Shown: piece by piece, positions 9,989 to 19,677 of the stretch
How the letters are laid out: every line of letters begins with the position of its first letter
Position numbering within the stretch: the stretch's first letter is position 1
Origin: Sergeia podlipaevii
Lineage: Eukaryota > Euglenozoa > Kinetoplastea > Trypanosomatida > Trypanosomatidae
DNA: 57,994 nucleotides
Direction of reading: 5' to 3'
Assembly (NCBI GenBank): GCA_030849805.1
Contig: JASANZ010002160.1
Coordinates: forward strand, 1-57,994
Made by a program: the position numbers and the translations under genes
The notes under the pieces: model-generated
What the model was told of the DNA's origin: nothing
Seen by the model: only the letters and a program-made list of their open reading frames with translations
Database searches by the model: none

Positions 9989-10451
9989 GTGATCTGCTGT
10001 TTGTATGAGATATTTATATTTATATTTAAGCAATCAATCAATTGCAAAAGACGGATTATGTTTTGTACCACTATCATTTACGATATAGTATTTTTCATCT
10101 CTTGATACATCCCTCAAAGCGAGATGTGTGAGCCACTGCGTATGTGCAGTGAATCTCCCTCTAACTCGCTGTTAAACATTTTGTTTTTTTCTCGTTATCG
10201 TTATTGTTTCTATTATTGTTATTATTTTTCAATCATTGCTATTATACGCTGTAACTGGTATCAGTAGGAGAGCACACGTGGTCATAAATATCCATAAGAG
10301 GTATCTACTACTTGCGTGACAGTGTGTGTGCGTCTCTGTGGCAAGTAAATCATTGCCCCCCACTTTAGATAATTATTCATCGAAGGAAAGATAGATATAA
10401 AGAAAATAAAGAAGACAGAAAGAAAGAAGAAGAGAGACAGATAACACTATC
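9856..10451. other. Intergenic region
   Basis: 596 bp with no gene seen. A TTC run (about 9929-9948) and a TTA/ATT trinucleotide run (about 9956-9988) stand out. Confidence 0.7.
10201..10264 (+). promoter_or_regulatory. Weak putative spliced-leader acceptor
   Basis: A T-rich, interrupted tract (about 10180-10245) is followed by AG at 10263-10264. It is weaker than the other acceptors in the window and leaves a 5' UTR of about 187 nt. Confidence 0.35.
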
Positions 10452-13400
10452 ATGTCAACAGGCGCTGCCTTGACAAACAATGCCGCTGCTGAGGTCGCTG
10501 CGCGACGACGTGAAGGGGCTGTAGTTCCGCGAGAAATTGTTGCTTGGCTGCAGACCCTGCAACTCTCCTTCCCAGTGAAGCACCCCAAGCGCGATCTCTC
10601 CAACGGTTTTATGGTCGGTGAGATATGCTCCAGGTACTGGCCGAGCGTGCCAATGCACTCACTGGAGAACAAGACCAGTTCTGCCAACAAGCTCAGCAAC
10701 TGGAGCGTCCTGCGGACCCTCTTTGCAAAGCAGCAGGTGCCCCTCAGCGATAAGATGATTGACGGCATGGTATCGTGCAGGGAGCAGTACGCAGAGTCTT
10801 TACTCAAGCAGCTGTACACGCTGCTGACGGGGAAGGAGGTGCGTGAGGCGGAGCCGCTTCAGCTGCCTGAAGTGGCGGCCCCACACTTCACTCCAGGCGG
10901 CTTCGCCCAGCACATGAAGAACACGATGGAGGCCTATCAGTACTTGCAGCGCTCTGACAGTGACGAGGACGCGGAAGAGAGGAATGCTCGCGCAGAGGCA
11001 TCTCGAGCCGCAGTCAATCCGCGGCAGGGCCAGGGACGTCTGATGCAGGACAGCGTTACCGACACCGCCGCCGCGAAGCTTGCCGCGCTCAACAGCGCTG
11101 CTGGAACACCAGCTCTTCGCTCTGAAGGTACAGCGCAGATGAACGCGGTTCACAAGATGCAGCGGAACGCAGGGGACTCGCATGACGGTGGTGCTGAGAG
11201 CGCGGAGGACGCCAAGAACAAGTTTGTGTTTGACGTCTCCGTGCGCGCGACGGAGAAATCTTCTACGGTCCTTCAGCAGGGCGGTGCTAGCACCAGCGGT
11301 GATGAGAGCGGTGCACGCAAAGACGGGGGCTCCACGAAGCTGAAGGATCACATGTTGAAGAGCGCTCATGATAAGCCCCCCGCGACAGCAACGGAGTGGA
11401 TGAACCGCATTGTGAAGTATTTTGGTGAGAAGGATGGGTGGCGGCTGACCCCGCAGCACCCTCTTCACGCTCTCTTCTTCCTCAATCGCGAGAAGGACAT
11501 TGACGCAAGTGTTGTGAGCACGATTTGGGCAGCTATACTATCTTCTGTAGGGAGTCTTGCAGTTCTCGTGCGGCGTGATACTACAGTGTTAGCAGAGTTG
11601 GTGCGTCTTGTGCTGCTGGTTAAGCCTGCTCAAGCACAGAAAAGCGGTACAGCCTTGCCGTCAACTACAAGTACAACAGTCATGGCAGGTGCTAGTGATG
11701 GCAGCGCGACGGCTGGTGCAGCGCTATCGCTCGCCTCAGCGCCATGCTATACGCCAAGCCCACGTGCATTCGTATTATGCGCGGCGCTGCTCTCGCACCT
11801 CACAGACACAGACCCTCACTTTGCCCTTAGCACCTTTGTGGGCACCTGCGGTGTGCTGGGCTGCCCGGAAATTCGCGCGGTGCTGCGGAGTCTGACGTAC
11901 ACCACAGCGGAGCAGTACGCAACTTTGGTGTGCTCAGTCGTATCCGCAGACCGGCAGACGGCAAGTACGTTGCTGCCCGATCTTCTTTCCAGTGTGTACG
12001 AGGCAATCACCGAAGAAGACGACAGCGCCACAGCACGACGCAGCTTTCTCACACTGCTGCGTGCCATCGTTGCCCGACTGGTGAAGACACAGAGCGGATG
12101 TGGCGCTGGTACCTCTATACACAAGGCGAGCGTGTTCAACAAGACTGGCACGAGCGCTGTGAGCTCGCACACACCCGCCAACAGCTTGGCGAGCGGCCTC
12201 TTCCATACTAACCCTGGCGGAAGTCCGGCACGCACCCCTGTCGCCGAGGACTCGTTGAACGTTGCAGTGTTTTCTATTAGTTCGTACAATGCGATCGGAT
12301 CTCTCAACTCTGAGGTAGCAGCTGTGCGGCTTGCCGGCACTGCGCTTGCTGTCACACTCACACAGGTTGGTCTCCCTCTCAAGGTTGTGCTGGACACTTT
12401 CATGCCGTTGCTCTTCCCACAATGTACTGTGGTAAGCAGCAGCTATGACATTAGTGGCACACAAGGTCTAGAGGTGCGGGTGGACACCGCGGGCACTATT
12501 CAAATGTTGGTGCAGTCGTCGCCAGCCTTGAATGTACTTCGTGCCATGTGGCTCCGTGTGCTACACCAGCGTACACTCGCGGAGCGCCAACAAGAGGTCG
12601 CCGAGGAGCAGCAGCGGCAGCAGCCTGCTTCGTCTCGCGCCAACGGAACGACTCTCTTGTTAGGTGGTATACTCGCCACACTTACGGCCACCATGGCAGC
12701 TTATGTCGCTTCTCCAGGCGGACATTTGAAGGCCAAGGCACTTGTGTCCTATCAGCTTGTCTGCTGCTTGGATGCAGTGCAGCCTTACAGCACCCCGCAA
12801 GAAGCCTTGACGCTCATTAACGATTCCGGGAAAGATACCGGCGTGGCCAGTCAGGTGGCGTACGCTGTCATGCATTTTTATTGTAGGAGAGCATCACCAG
12901 ATATCACGCGAGTCATCACGTCAGGCCCTTTAGAAGGCCGCTCTCACTCTGCTTCTGGTGCCGCTAGTGGGGGTGCCGCCGCGCAGTCAGCAGCCTCGTG
13001 CCTGTGGCATCACGAAACACTCGGCCCGCTTAGCGCTCCTGACATGTTGAAGGCGGCGTCCTCGCTGCTCCTGTCTGCCGCAGTGCTGCGTGTGTTCGCA
13101 ATCCCAGCAGATGCTCCTCTGGGTAAGGAAGCAGCGCGGCGACTCCCTGTGCGGGCCTCTCTGCTAGCCCGCGAGCGGCGAGTGTCAGAGTGGACGCAGC
13201 AGAGGATCATGTGGCTCTACCGTGTGAACGTGGTTGGGAGGGGAGGCGTCGGCGAGTACAGCGTGCCAGTCTCACCTGCTGGCTCGCTATTCTCTTCAGT
13301 CACAACAGGGGTCACCGCGTGGGGCTCGACAGTCTTCACGCTATGCTATGATGACCTCGCCCTTGTCACTGCGGCTGCGGAGGTGCTTTCTCGTCAGAAC

Positions 13401-13655
13401 ACAGCGCGCCTCGATGAGCCGATATCCATAGCGCTGATGGATCTCGCAGCCATGGCGCAGCGGGTGATTTTAAAGTGGTTCGGTGATCTCGCGCTGGTGA
13501 TGCCGAGTGGCGGTCCCGCCGCAGCTGGTGCTCCCCAGAGCAGTGGTGGTAGCAACACCCCTAGAAGAGACCGGCGCATTGTGGAAGAAAACCGAGAGAC
13601 CCTCGCCGAGTCGATGGCGTGGTTTCACTCACTGTATGGAGGGAGGAGCAACTAG
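10452..13655 (+). CDS. Large protein with N-terminal SPATA4/SPEF1-type calponin-homology domain
   Basis: 1067 residues. Residues about 24-130 match the CH-like fold of SPATA4 and SPEF1 relatives: VPREIVAWLQTLQLSFPV, then RDLSNGFMVGEICSRYWP, then a LSNWSVLRTLF helix and a C-terminal LLKQLYTLLTG helix. These domains bind microtubules and are typical of ciliary and flagellar proteins. Residues 140-310 are disordered and low in complexity. From about 325 to 1000 the protein looks like a helical-repeat array with Ala/Leu-rich helices. The C-terminus is basic and polar. Human SPATA4 is only about 300 residues, so most of this protein is lineage-specific. A flagellar or axonemal role is inferred from the CH type only. 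Confidence 0.75.
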   Translation: MSTGAALTNNAAAEVAARRREGAVVPREIVAWLQTLQLSFPVKHPKRDLSNGFMVGEICSRYWPSVPMHSLENKTSSANKLSNWSVLRTLFAKQQVPLSDKMIDGMVSCREQYAESLLKQLYTLLTGKEVREAEPLQLPEVAAPHFTPGGFAQHMKNTMEAYQYLQRSDSDEDAEERNARAEASRAAVNPRQGQGRLMQDSVTDTAAAKLAALNSAAGTPALRSEGTAQMNAVHKMQRNAGDSHDGGAESAEDAKNKFVFDVSVRATEKSSTVLQQGGASTSGDESGARKDGGSTKLKDHMLKSAHDKPPATATEWMNRIVKYFGEKDGWRLTPQHPLHALFFLNREKDIDASVVSTIWAAILSSVGSLAVLVRRDTTVLAELVRLVLLVKPAQAQKSGTALPSTTSTTVMAGASDGSATAGAALSLASAPCYTPSPRAFVLCAALLSHLTDTDPHFALSTFVGTCGVLGCPEIRAVLRSLTYTTAEQYATLVCSVVSADRQTASTLLPDLLSSVYEAITEEDDSATARRSFLTLLRAIVARLVKTQSGCGAGTSIHKASVFNKTGTSAVSSHTPANSLASGLFHTNPGGSPARTPVAEDSLNVAVFSISSYNAIGSLNSEVAAVRLAGTALAVTLTQVGLPLKVVLDTFMPLLFPQCTVVSSSYDISGTQGLEVRVDTAGTIQMLVQSSPALNVLRAMWLRVLHQRTLAERQQEVAEEQQRQQPASSRANGTTLLLGGILATLTATMAAYVASPGGHLKAKALVSYQLVCCLDAVQPYSTPQEALTLINDSGKDTGVASQVAYAVMHFYCRRASPDITRVITSGPLEGRSHSASGAASGGAAAQSAASCLWHHETLGPLSAPDMLKAASSLLLSAAVLRVFAIPADAPLGKEAARRLPVRASLLARERRVSEWTQQRIMWLYRVNVVGRGGVGEYSVPVSPAGSLFSSVTTGVTAWGSTVFTLCYDDLALVTAAAEVLSRQNTARLDEPISIALMDLAAMAQRVILKWFGDLALVMPSGGPAAAGAPQSSGGSNTPRRDRRIVEENRETLAESMAWFHSLYGGRSN

Positions 13656-14497
13656 TGAGAGTATAGGGGAGGGAGGTGCATGCGTGTGTGTGTGTGTGTG
13701 TGTGAAAGTGTTTATAGAGAGAATGGTGTACGTGCTGGTGTGCTTCGTACAATAGATATGAAAGCTGTATTTTCATTCATCTCAGTGAGGGACGTTAAAT
13801 TTAGAAAGGGAAAGAGCGAGAAAAATGAATAGAGGAGAACACAAATAAATATGAACATCTTGCTATGACTCCCTTTCCTTTTCTTCGTCTCCTTCTTTTT
13901 TTTATTTTTAAGCGGCGGGTTTGGTGCAAGCAGTTGCAGTTTGCTTTCGATTGCTAATGTTTGTTGAAGAATTCATATGTACACAATGAGCGGATGTAGA
14001 TTATCTACTTAATTATTATTTTTCTTTTTGCCAATTTAGTTGCCTCTCTCGCATTCGGGGTATATTGCAATGCATGTGTGTGTGTGTGTATGTGCACCGT
14101 TATTTTTTTGTTGTTGTTGTTGTTTCTTTGATACACCCCTTGAAGCTCGTCAAGGTGTATATATGCATTGATCGAGATACAAATGTTAAAATAGAAAACC
14201 ACGTATCGATTGATGAAACACCTCTCATCTGCAGCGGTAGCAGTATGCATTTATTCTTGTCTCGCTCAAATACGTATCCACATATCTACTTATCCTTCTC
14301 ATGTACCCTTTGCCTATTCATCTCTTTCCTTCTCGTATGTTGTCTCTCTCACACACACACAATATATATATTTATTTATATATATATTACTGTTGTTGTT
14401 ATACTACAGTGAAGCGTACACGCACACCTCAGGGAAGAAGAGATAATCATAACAAAAAGAAAAAGAAAAAAAAAGGAAAGAGCATATCAAAAATTCA
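13656..14497. other. Intergenic region
   Basis: 842 bp with no gene seen. It holds a TG run (13684-13704), a TGT/GTT run near 14105-14125, and TA-rich sequence at 14361-14388 next to the acceptor. Confidence 0.7.
14391..14409 (+). promoter_or_regulatory. Putative spliced-leader acceptor for the RRM gene
   Basis: AG at 14408-14409 is the first AG after the CT-rich tract at 14321-14350, though TA-rich DNA lies between them. The 5' UTR would be about 88 nt. Confidence 0.4.
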
Positions 14498-15709
14498 ATG
14501 GCACCTAAGAAGACTTCCGCCGCCGCCGCAGGCAAAAAGAAGAAGAGTCTCTCTTTTGACGAGTCTATCGCCAAGGAGGCTAGCACCTCTGTGGAGACCG
14601 TGCGTGCTGGCCACGCCGTCAAGAGGGGCGTCAGCTTCGCTTCTTCATCCGCTAGCAAGAACAACAAAAGCAACAACAAGAGCACTAGCAGCAAGGCCGG
14701 TAAGAAGAAGGGAGTCGGCATTGTCGAGGCCACCCGCAAACGCAAGCGCGACGAGGACGAGGACGAAGAGAAGCACCACCACCTCAGCAACGCACTTGTC
14801 GAGGAGGAAGACGACGCCAACTCCCTTGTGGAGTCTAGCAGCGAGGGCGAGGGTGACGACCGTGGTGTAGCGGGTGAGGAGGATAACCTCAGCGACATAG
14901 CCGATGCCGAGAGCAGCGATGATGACGACGATGACTACGACGAGGGGAACCCTTTCATCAAGGCTTACAAGACGGGCACTCGTCTTTCCTATGCCGCACT
15001 CCGCCTCAGCCACCTGCCCGCTGAGTTCCAGGAGCCACAGCTCTTCAAATTTCTTGACCAGTTCGGCACCAAGGTGCTCAACTGTTTTTGTGTCCGTAGC
15101 GCTCGCACTCATCAGTCAAAGGGTATTGCGTACGTTCAGTTCCAGTCTGAGTCTGTGCTCCCGCTTGTTATTGAGGAGTGTCATGGCATGGCACTTGGTG
15201 GCAGGTCCGTGCAGGCTCGCAAGGTCATCTTGCATCGCCCCATGCCCACCAAGGAGAAGGTTGCCCGCCGCCGTAAGTTGGCCTACGCGTACGCCACCAA
15301 GGGTGCTCCGCTGAAGCACCACAATGTAACCCACAAGAGCCCCGTCGCACTCGTTATCGGTGCGGCGAAGACGGAAAGGCAGAACAACGAGCATCTCAAG
15401 CGCCTCGGCATTGACTTTGCTACGGACTTCTTTATCAAGCAACTTCCCACGATTCCGAAGGAGCTGCTCACAAAGAAGGTTCAGGGAATGCCTACAGCAG
15501 CAGCAGCTAGCACAAGCGGTAGCGCTGCTGCCCCTGCTAAGAAGGTAACCAAGGTAGAGAAGGCGAGCGAGCCTGTTGTGGTGGCGACCCCTAAAAAGTC
15601 GCCCGCCAAAGCTGAGGCCCCGGCGAAGGCAAGTCCCAAGAAGGCAAGTCCCAAGAAGGCAAGTCCCAAGAAAGCAAGTCCTAAGAAGGCATCCCCAAAG
15701 AAAAAGTAA
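14498..15709 (+). CDS. Nucleolar RRM protein (NIFK/Nop15-like) with SPKKA tail
   Basis: 403 residues. Residues 1-90 are Lys/Ser-rich with a basic cluster (RKRKRDED) that could be a nuclear signal. Residues 84-150 are strongly acidic. A single RRM spans about 163-245, with RNP2-like ALRLSHLP (167-174) and RNP1-like KGIAYVQF (208-215). The conserved stretch after it (KVILHRPMPTKEKVARRR) resembles the Nop15/NIFK group, which works in large-subunit pre-rRNA processing. The C-terminus carries five back-to-back SPKKA/SPKKK units (from about residue 378), like histone H1 tails. A nucleolar ribosome-biogenesis role is inferred from domain order and composition. Confidence 0.8.
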   Translation: MAPKKTSAAAAGKKKKSLSFDESIAKEASTSVETVRAGHAVKRGVSFASSSASKNNKSNNKSTSSKAGKKKGVGIVEATRKRKRDEDEDEEKHHHLSNALVEEEDDANSLVESSSEGEGDDRGVAGEEDNLSDIADAESSDDDDDDYDEGNPFIKAYKTGTRLSYAALRLSHLPAEFQEPQLFKFLDQFGTKVLNCFCVRSARTHQSKGIAYVQFQSESVLPLVIEECHGMALGGRSVQARKVILHRPMPTKEKVARRRKLAYAYATKGAPLKHHNVTHKSPVALVIGAAKTERQNNEHLKRLGIDFATDFFIKQLPTIPKELLTKKVQGMPTAAAASTSGSAAAPAKKVTKVEKASEPVVVATPKKSPAKAEAPAKASPKKASPKKASPKKASPKKASPKKK

Positions 15710-16888
15710 GAGGGAGGAGGAAAAAGAACAGCAATGATATAATGCAGAAGGACTATCCTTCGGCAAGCACAACGTGAGTAAGGTGGGTGAGGGGCAGCAA
15801 GGTGGGAGAGGTGGAAAGTAAAAATCGCCTATCTCTCTTCTTCTCATTCATTCTTTCCTGCTTGGATGTGTGTGCGTACGTTGCGAGGTGGAGCAAAGAA
15901 GAACAGGAAGAAAAAAAAGAATACAAATCTAAGCAGATGAATCGCATAAAAAAAAGAAACCTAAAGTTTTTTCTAAAAATCTTAAAGACACCGTATAATC
16001 AAATACAGCAACCAAACATTTATCTATACGTGTTGCGCACTTTGCATTTATTCCTTTTTTTCTGCTTGATATGGAAGTGAAATTATTGAGAAAGGATGGC
16101 ATGCCCCTGTGTGACTCTCTGTGAAGTAAAAGAGCTTGCCCCCCCCCTCTTGGTAGCTCACTGGCAATTTTCATCTCATATATTTCACTACTTTTTTCTT
16201 TCTTTCTTTTCGCTGCTTTTTTCATTTACTTCCTTAGTTTTTTTGTTTTGTTTTTCCTCAATAAGGGCTGGGGCTTCTCTGATAGAACTTTCCTTGACGC
16301 CTCTCTTTTTTTTCTTTTTGTCGCACGTTAAAGTTTGTGTTGTTGCTTCCTAATTAGGGAGTTAGAAGGAGGCACTGAGAGGTGCGCATTTTTATTTTTT
16401 TTTGGATCTTTGCATCGATAGAGTTCTTTTTTTCTGTTTCTAGCACTTGATTATTTGTTATTGTTTTTTTTTTTTAATCCAGGTGTCAGGGGACGGACAC
16501 ACTTTTTCTTTTACATTACAATTTCCTTTACTATTGTTCTCTTTCTTTCTCTCTCTCTCTATATATATTTATCTTCATTCTCTATTTCTTTGCTTTGTGT
16601 TTGAGAAAGGAAACACGAAGGAAGGCCCAAATTCGAGTTTGAAAGGGGAGAGGAAAAAAAAAGCATATTGCTGTCGTAGTTTATTTTTTGTTCTCGGCAG
16701 TTACTTTTTGTTGTTGTTGTTTAGAACGAGGGACGAGAGAAGGGAAAGCACTTGATAGAAGCAAATCAGTCATAAAGAGGATCCAGCGGTACTGCTGTGT
16801 CATCATTTTTCTTTTCCTTTAAAAAAAATTTTTGGGGGACAAAATTACTTTTAATAGTTAATTATCTTTGTGTTTTCTCTGCTATATC
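15710..16888. other. Intergenic region
   Basis: 1.18 kb with no gene seen; T-rich tracts dominate from about 16180 to 16700. Open frames here are short and biased to Phe, Leu and Ser, as expected from pyrimidine tracts. Confidence 0.7.
16801..16857 (+). promoter_or_regulatory. Putative spliced-leader acceptor for the carrier gene
   Basis: A tract at 16801-16820 and following T/A-rich sequence lead to AG at 16856-16857. The 5' UTR would be about 31 nt before the ATG at 16889. Confidence 0.45.
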
Positions 16889-18154
16889 ATGTCCACGAGC
16901 ACAGAACTCAGCAGTGGCGGCACTCACTCAGGCAGCAATAGCAGTGCATCGACCCTTGCTCACGAGCACACCACAAGTGTCACCCGTGGGTACTCTGATC
17001 TCAATCAGGCCTCTTTCCTCTTCTACGCCTTCAGTTTATGCGCGTTGCGTACGGCAGCTCAGCAACCAATGAACCTTGCCCTCGCAAGAAAGCAAACATG
17101 CAGCGTTGCCAACTCTCTTTCAACGCTTGAAGTGCTGAAACGCATTTTCCGCCACGAAGGACGCTGGAGAGCGCTGCGGCAAGGCATGGGTGCACTCACG
17201 CTGGGGTGCGCGCTTAGTGAAGTGATCTACCTGGGCCTCTTTGAGTACGGACGAGAGAGGCTACCGCTTGAGAGCGAAGTCTCGCGTGACGCGGTAGCTG
17301 GCTACGCATCAGATGTGATGTGTAGATTAGCGCACATCCCGCTTTCTATTATTGCCTTCCGTCAGATGACGCGGACCAACCCAGCGACGTGCACCAACAC
17401 CACCAACAGCAATGGTAGGGGCGGTGGTGGGGTCTCTCGTCAGTACAAGAGAGCCCTCCAGACAAGAAAAGGCGCGGTGGCGACGGTGCGTGAGATGTAC
17501 CGTGAGCGAGGACTACGCAGCGTGTTTGCGGGATACGGCACCACTCTGGTGGTTGGCTGCCAGTGGACGGCGATATGGTGGGCGACGTATGGGGCAGTGA
17601 AGGCTTCTCTCTACTCCGCCGCGGCACCGCTGCTGCTTGAAGAAAGGGGAGAGGTCCCGTCTGATGCCGCCCCAAGTCAGCAGTTGAGTATTGGTACGAT
17701 TAGCATTAGTAGTGGTAGTAGTGTGTTGTGGCAGCAACGGGTTCGTAGCTCGGCACCGCGCTGGCTGTTGGCGAAGGATGACAACATGGCCATCAATTCT
17801 ATCGCAAGCGTCTTCACCAGCGCCACGACTGCTATACTGTTCAATCCTTACTTAGTGTTACGTACCAACCTTCAGGTTATTCCCAACGCAACGCTGTGGT
17901 CGGTGACTCGTCAGCTGTGGCGGTCCAGAGGGTTGCTTGGTTTTTACAGTGGGCTCGGACTTAATATTAGCGCCTGTGTCGTGGATGGTGCGCTCGCTTC
18001 CACCTCGTACGAATACGCAAAGCTTTGGGCCGATGAAACCCGCTGCGCGCCAGCATCAACTACAGCGGCTTCAACCGCAGCGTCACCCTTGAGTACACAT
18101 AGTGTCGTTACTGTCGATCCCATGGAGGGTTCTCCCGCAATGCTCTTCATCTAG
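16889..18154 (+). CDS. Degenerate mitochondrial carrier family (SLC25-like) protein
   Basis: 421 residues from the first in-frame ATG; the longer frame starts at a TTG. Three carrier-like repeats are visible. Each has a Pro-kinked first helix followed by a matrix-loop segment such as STLEVLKRIFRHEGRWRALR (about 78-97), VREMYRERGLRSVFAGYG (about 200-217) and TRQLWRSRGLLGFYSGLG, the G-x-x-x-L/F-Y-x-G pattern of SLC25 proteins. The signature PX[DE]XX[KR] is broken in all three: PMNLAL at P60, PLSIIA at P151 and PYLVLR at P320 have no acidic residue, and the first two also lack the basic one. Ser/Gly-rich inserts separate the repeats. It is probably a mitochondrial (inner or outer) membrane protein, with transport substrate unknown. 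Loss of the salt-bridge network resembles divergent family members such as SLC25A46 or MTCH. Confidence 0.75.
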   Translation: MSTSTELSSGGTHSGSNSSASTLAHEHTTSVTRGYSDLNQASFLFYAFSLCALRTAAQQPMNLALARKQTCSVANSLSTLEVLKRIFRHEGRWRALRQGMGALTLGCALSEVIYLGLFEYGRERLPLESEVSRDAVAGYASDVMCRLAHIPLSIIAFRQMTRTNPATCTNTTNSNGRGGGGVSRQYKRALQTRKGAVATVREMYRERGLRSVFAGYGTTLVVGCQWTAIWWATYGAVKASLYSAAAPLLLEERGEVPSDAAPSQQLSIGTISISSGSSVLWQQRVRSSAPRWLLAKDDNMAINSIASVFTSATTAILFNPYLVLRTNLQVIPNATLWSVTRQLWRSRGLLGFYSGLGLNISACVVDGALASTSYEYAKLWADETRCAPASTTAASTAASPLSTHSVVTVDPMEGSPAMLFI

Positions 18155-19677
18155 CTTAACCGGAAGAAGCGTGAGTGAGAGAGAGAGAGAGAGAGAAACA
18201 AACAAATATACATGTATAGAAGCGACTTCTCCGCGTGTAAGGTAGGAAATAGGGAATATTGACTCACGGACAAGAAGCGAAAAAGACAGGAGAAAGTGAG
18301 AGTCGGTCATTTTTTTTTAATTCTTATTTTTATTACATTTAAACTAATTAGTGACCTCCCAGCACTCCTTCTCACTATTGCGAGCACGTTCATACACGGT
18401 CAGTGAAGTTAGAAAATTGCGTAGTGAAGGGAATCACATAGGAAACACGCTTTGCTGTACAAGGCTTATGAGTCAATGCAGTGAAAGCTCTCAGTGTTTG
18501 TTTTTCTTGATGTATTCATATTAAAAACATTTTTTTCTTTTATTTTGATAATCATATGGGGAAAAAAAGACATAGAGAAAAGAGAGATGCATGCACTCTC
18601 ATTTTTTTTTTGTATATATATATACGTGTTTTTTTTTTCTTCACCTTTTACTTTAGCATTGCTTTTTGACTGTAGATTGCCATTTCCTGTGCTTTGATTT
18701 AGAATAGACTAAAGAATGCCACCACTATGTACATATCCATCAAAAGCACGCACCCAGGATGTTTTAGATTGGTGGATAATACTAATTCTGCAATTATATA
18801 TATATATATAGATTTTGTTTTGCACATCTGAAAAAGAAAAAAACACTTTTTTTTTACGTTTCTTTTTTTTTTTTTAACATGCTGCTACACCACATCTTCT
18901 GTTTTCAACGATATTTTCCATTTTAGACTTCTTTTTCTACGATTGTGATTTTATCCAATTCCTCTGTCTCTTTTTCTTTTTTCTTGAAGGAGAGGGGATA
19001 TGTTTCCTTCTCGCTTTATGTACATGCCCACTAGCTTAAAGGTGATGTTTCAGGAAGACCACCATACGTCCATAACGCTCTTCTTTCCCTCCTCAACACA
19101 AACATCCTCTAAGCTCCTTCCCCCCCCCCTCCCAGTTTATCGTCACCTACATGCAAACACGGAACAATAACTGTGCGTATATATACAACACGTAGCACGG
19201 CATGAATAGAATTGCAATAATAGAAAAGGAGAATTCCCGACTAGAGACGGTTAGACTCCAATAAATACAACAACTGACACGCTGTAAAGACAACAAGGGG
19301 ACAAATAGACAACTATAATTACAGTGAGCATATTCATTTCGCTTATCTGATATACATATGTATACATACATATACATACATATATATCTTCTCACGCGTC
19401 TAGTTGCTGATATCAGTGAAAGAAAAGAATTACAGCAGCATTAGTAGTACCGGTACACTCATTGTGCTTGCATGTGCTATGGATGGGCCCCCCTCCCCTC
19501 CTCCTCCCCAGTACGTCATGTTGCGGTTCTCCCACTTTTCTGTTTTTGACCTGCTTCTTCTCCCTCTCTTTTTCTCTTTCTTTCTCTGTTGCTTTCCTCT
19601 CCTCAAAGCTCTTCTATCGCTCAAACTCTTATTCATTCATCAACACCACCCCCACACCACCACCACCGTCCTTGAAC
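18155..19677. other. Intergenic region
   Basis: 1.5 kb with no gene seen. It holds a GA run just after the stop (about 18176-18195), TA runs (about 18615-18624 and 18797-18811) and a CATA-type repeat (about 19352-19386). Confidence 0.7.
19552..19608 (+). promoter_or_regulatory. Strong putative spliced-leader acceptor for uridine phosphorylase
   Basis: This is one of the best pyrimidine tracts in the window (19552-19602), ending in AG at 19607-19608. The 5' UTR is about 69 nt and has no ATG before the start at 19678. Confidence 0.75.

Noticed and set aside
10800..11468. 222-codon minus frame inside the CH-domain gene
   Set aside because: Antisense shadow of a long, recognisable + frame; no acceptor signal on the minus strand.
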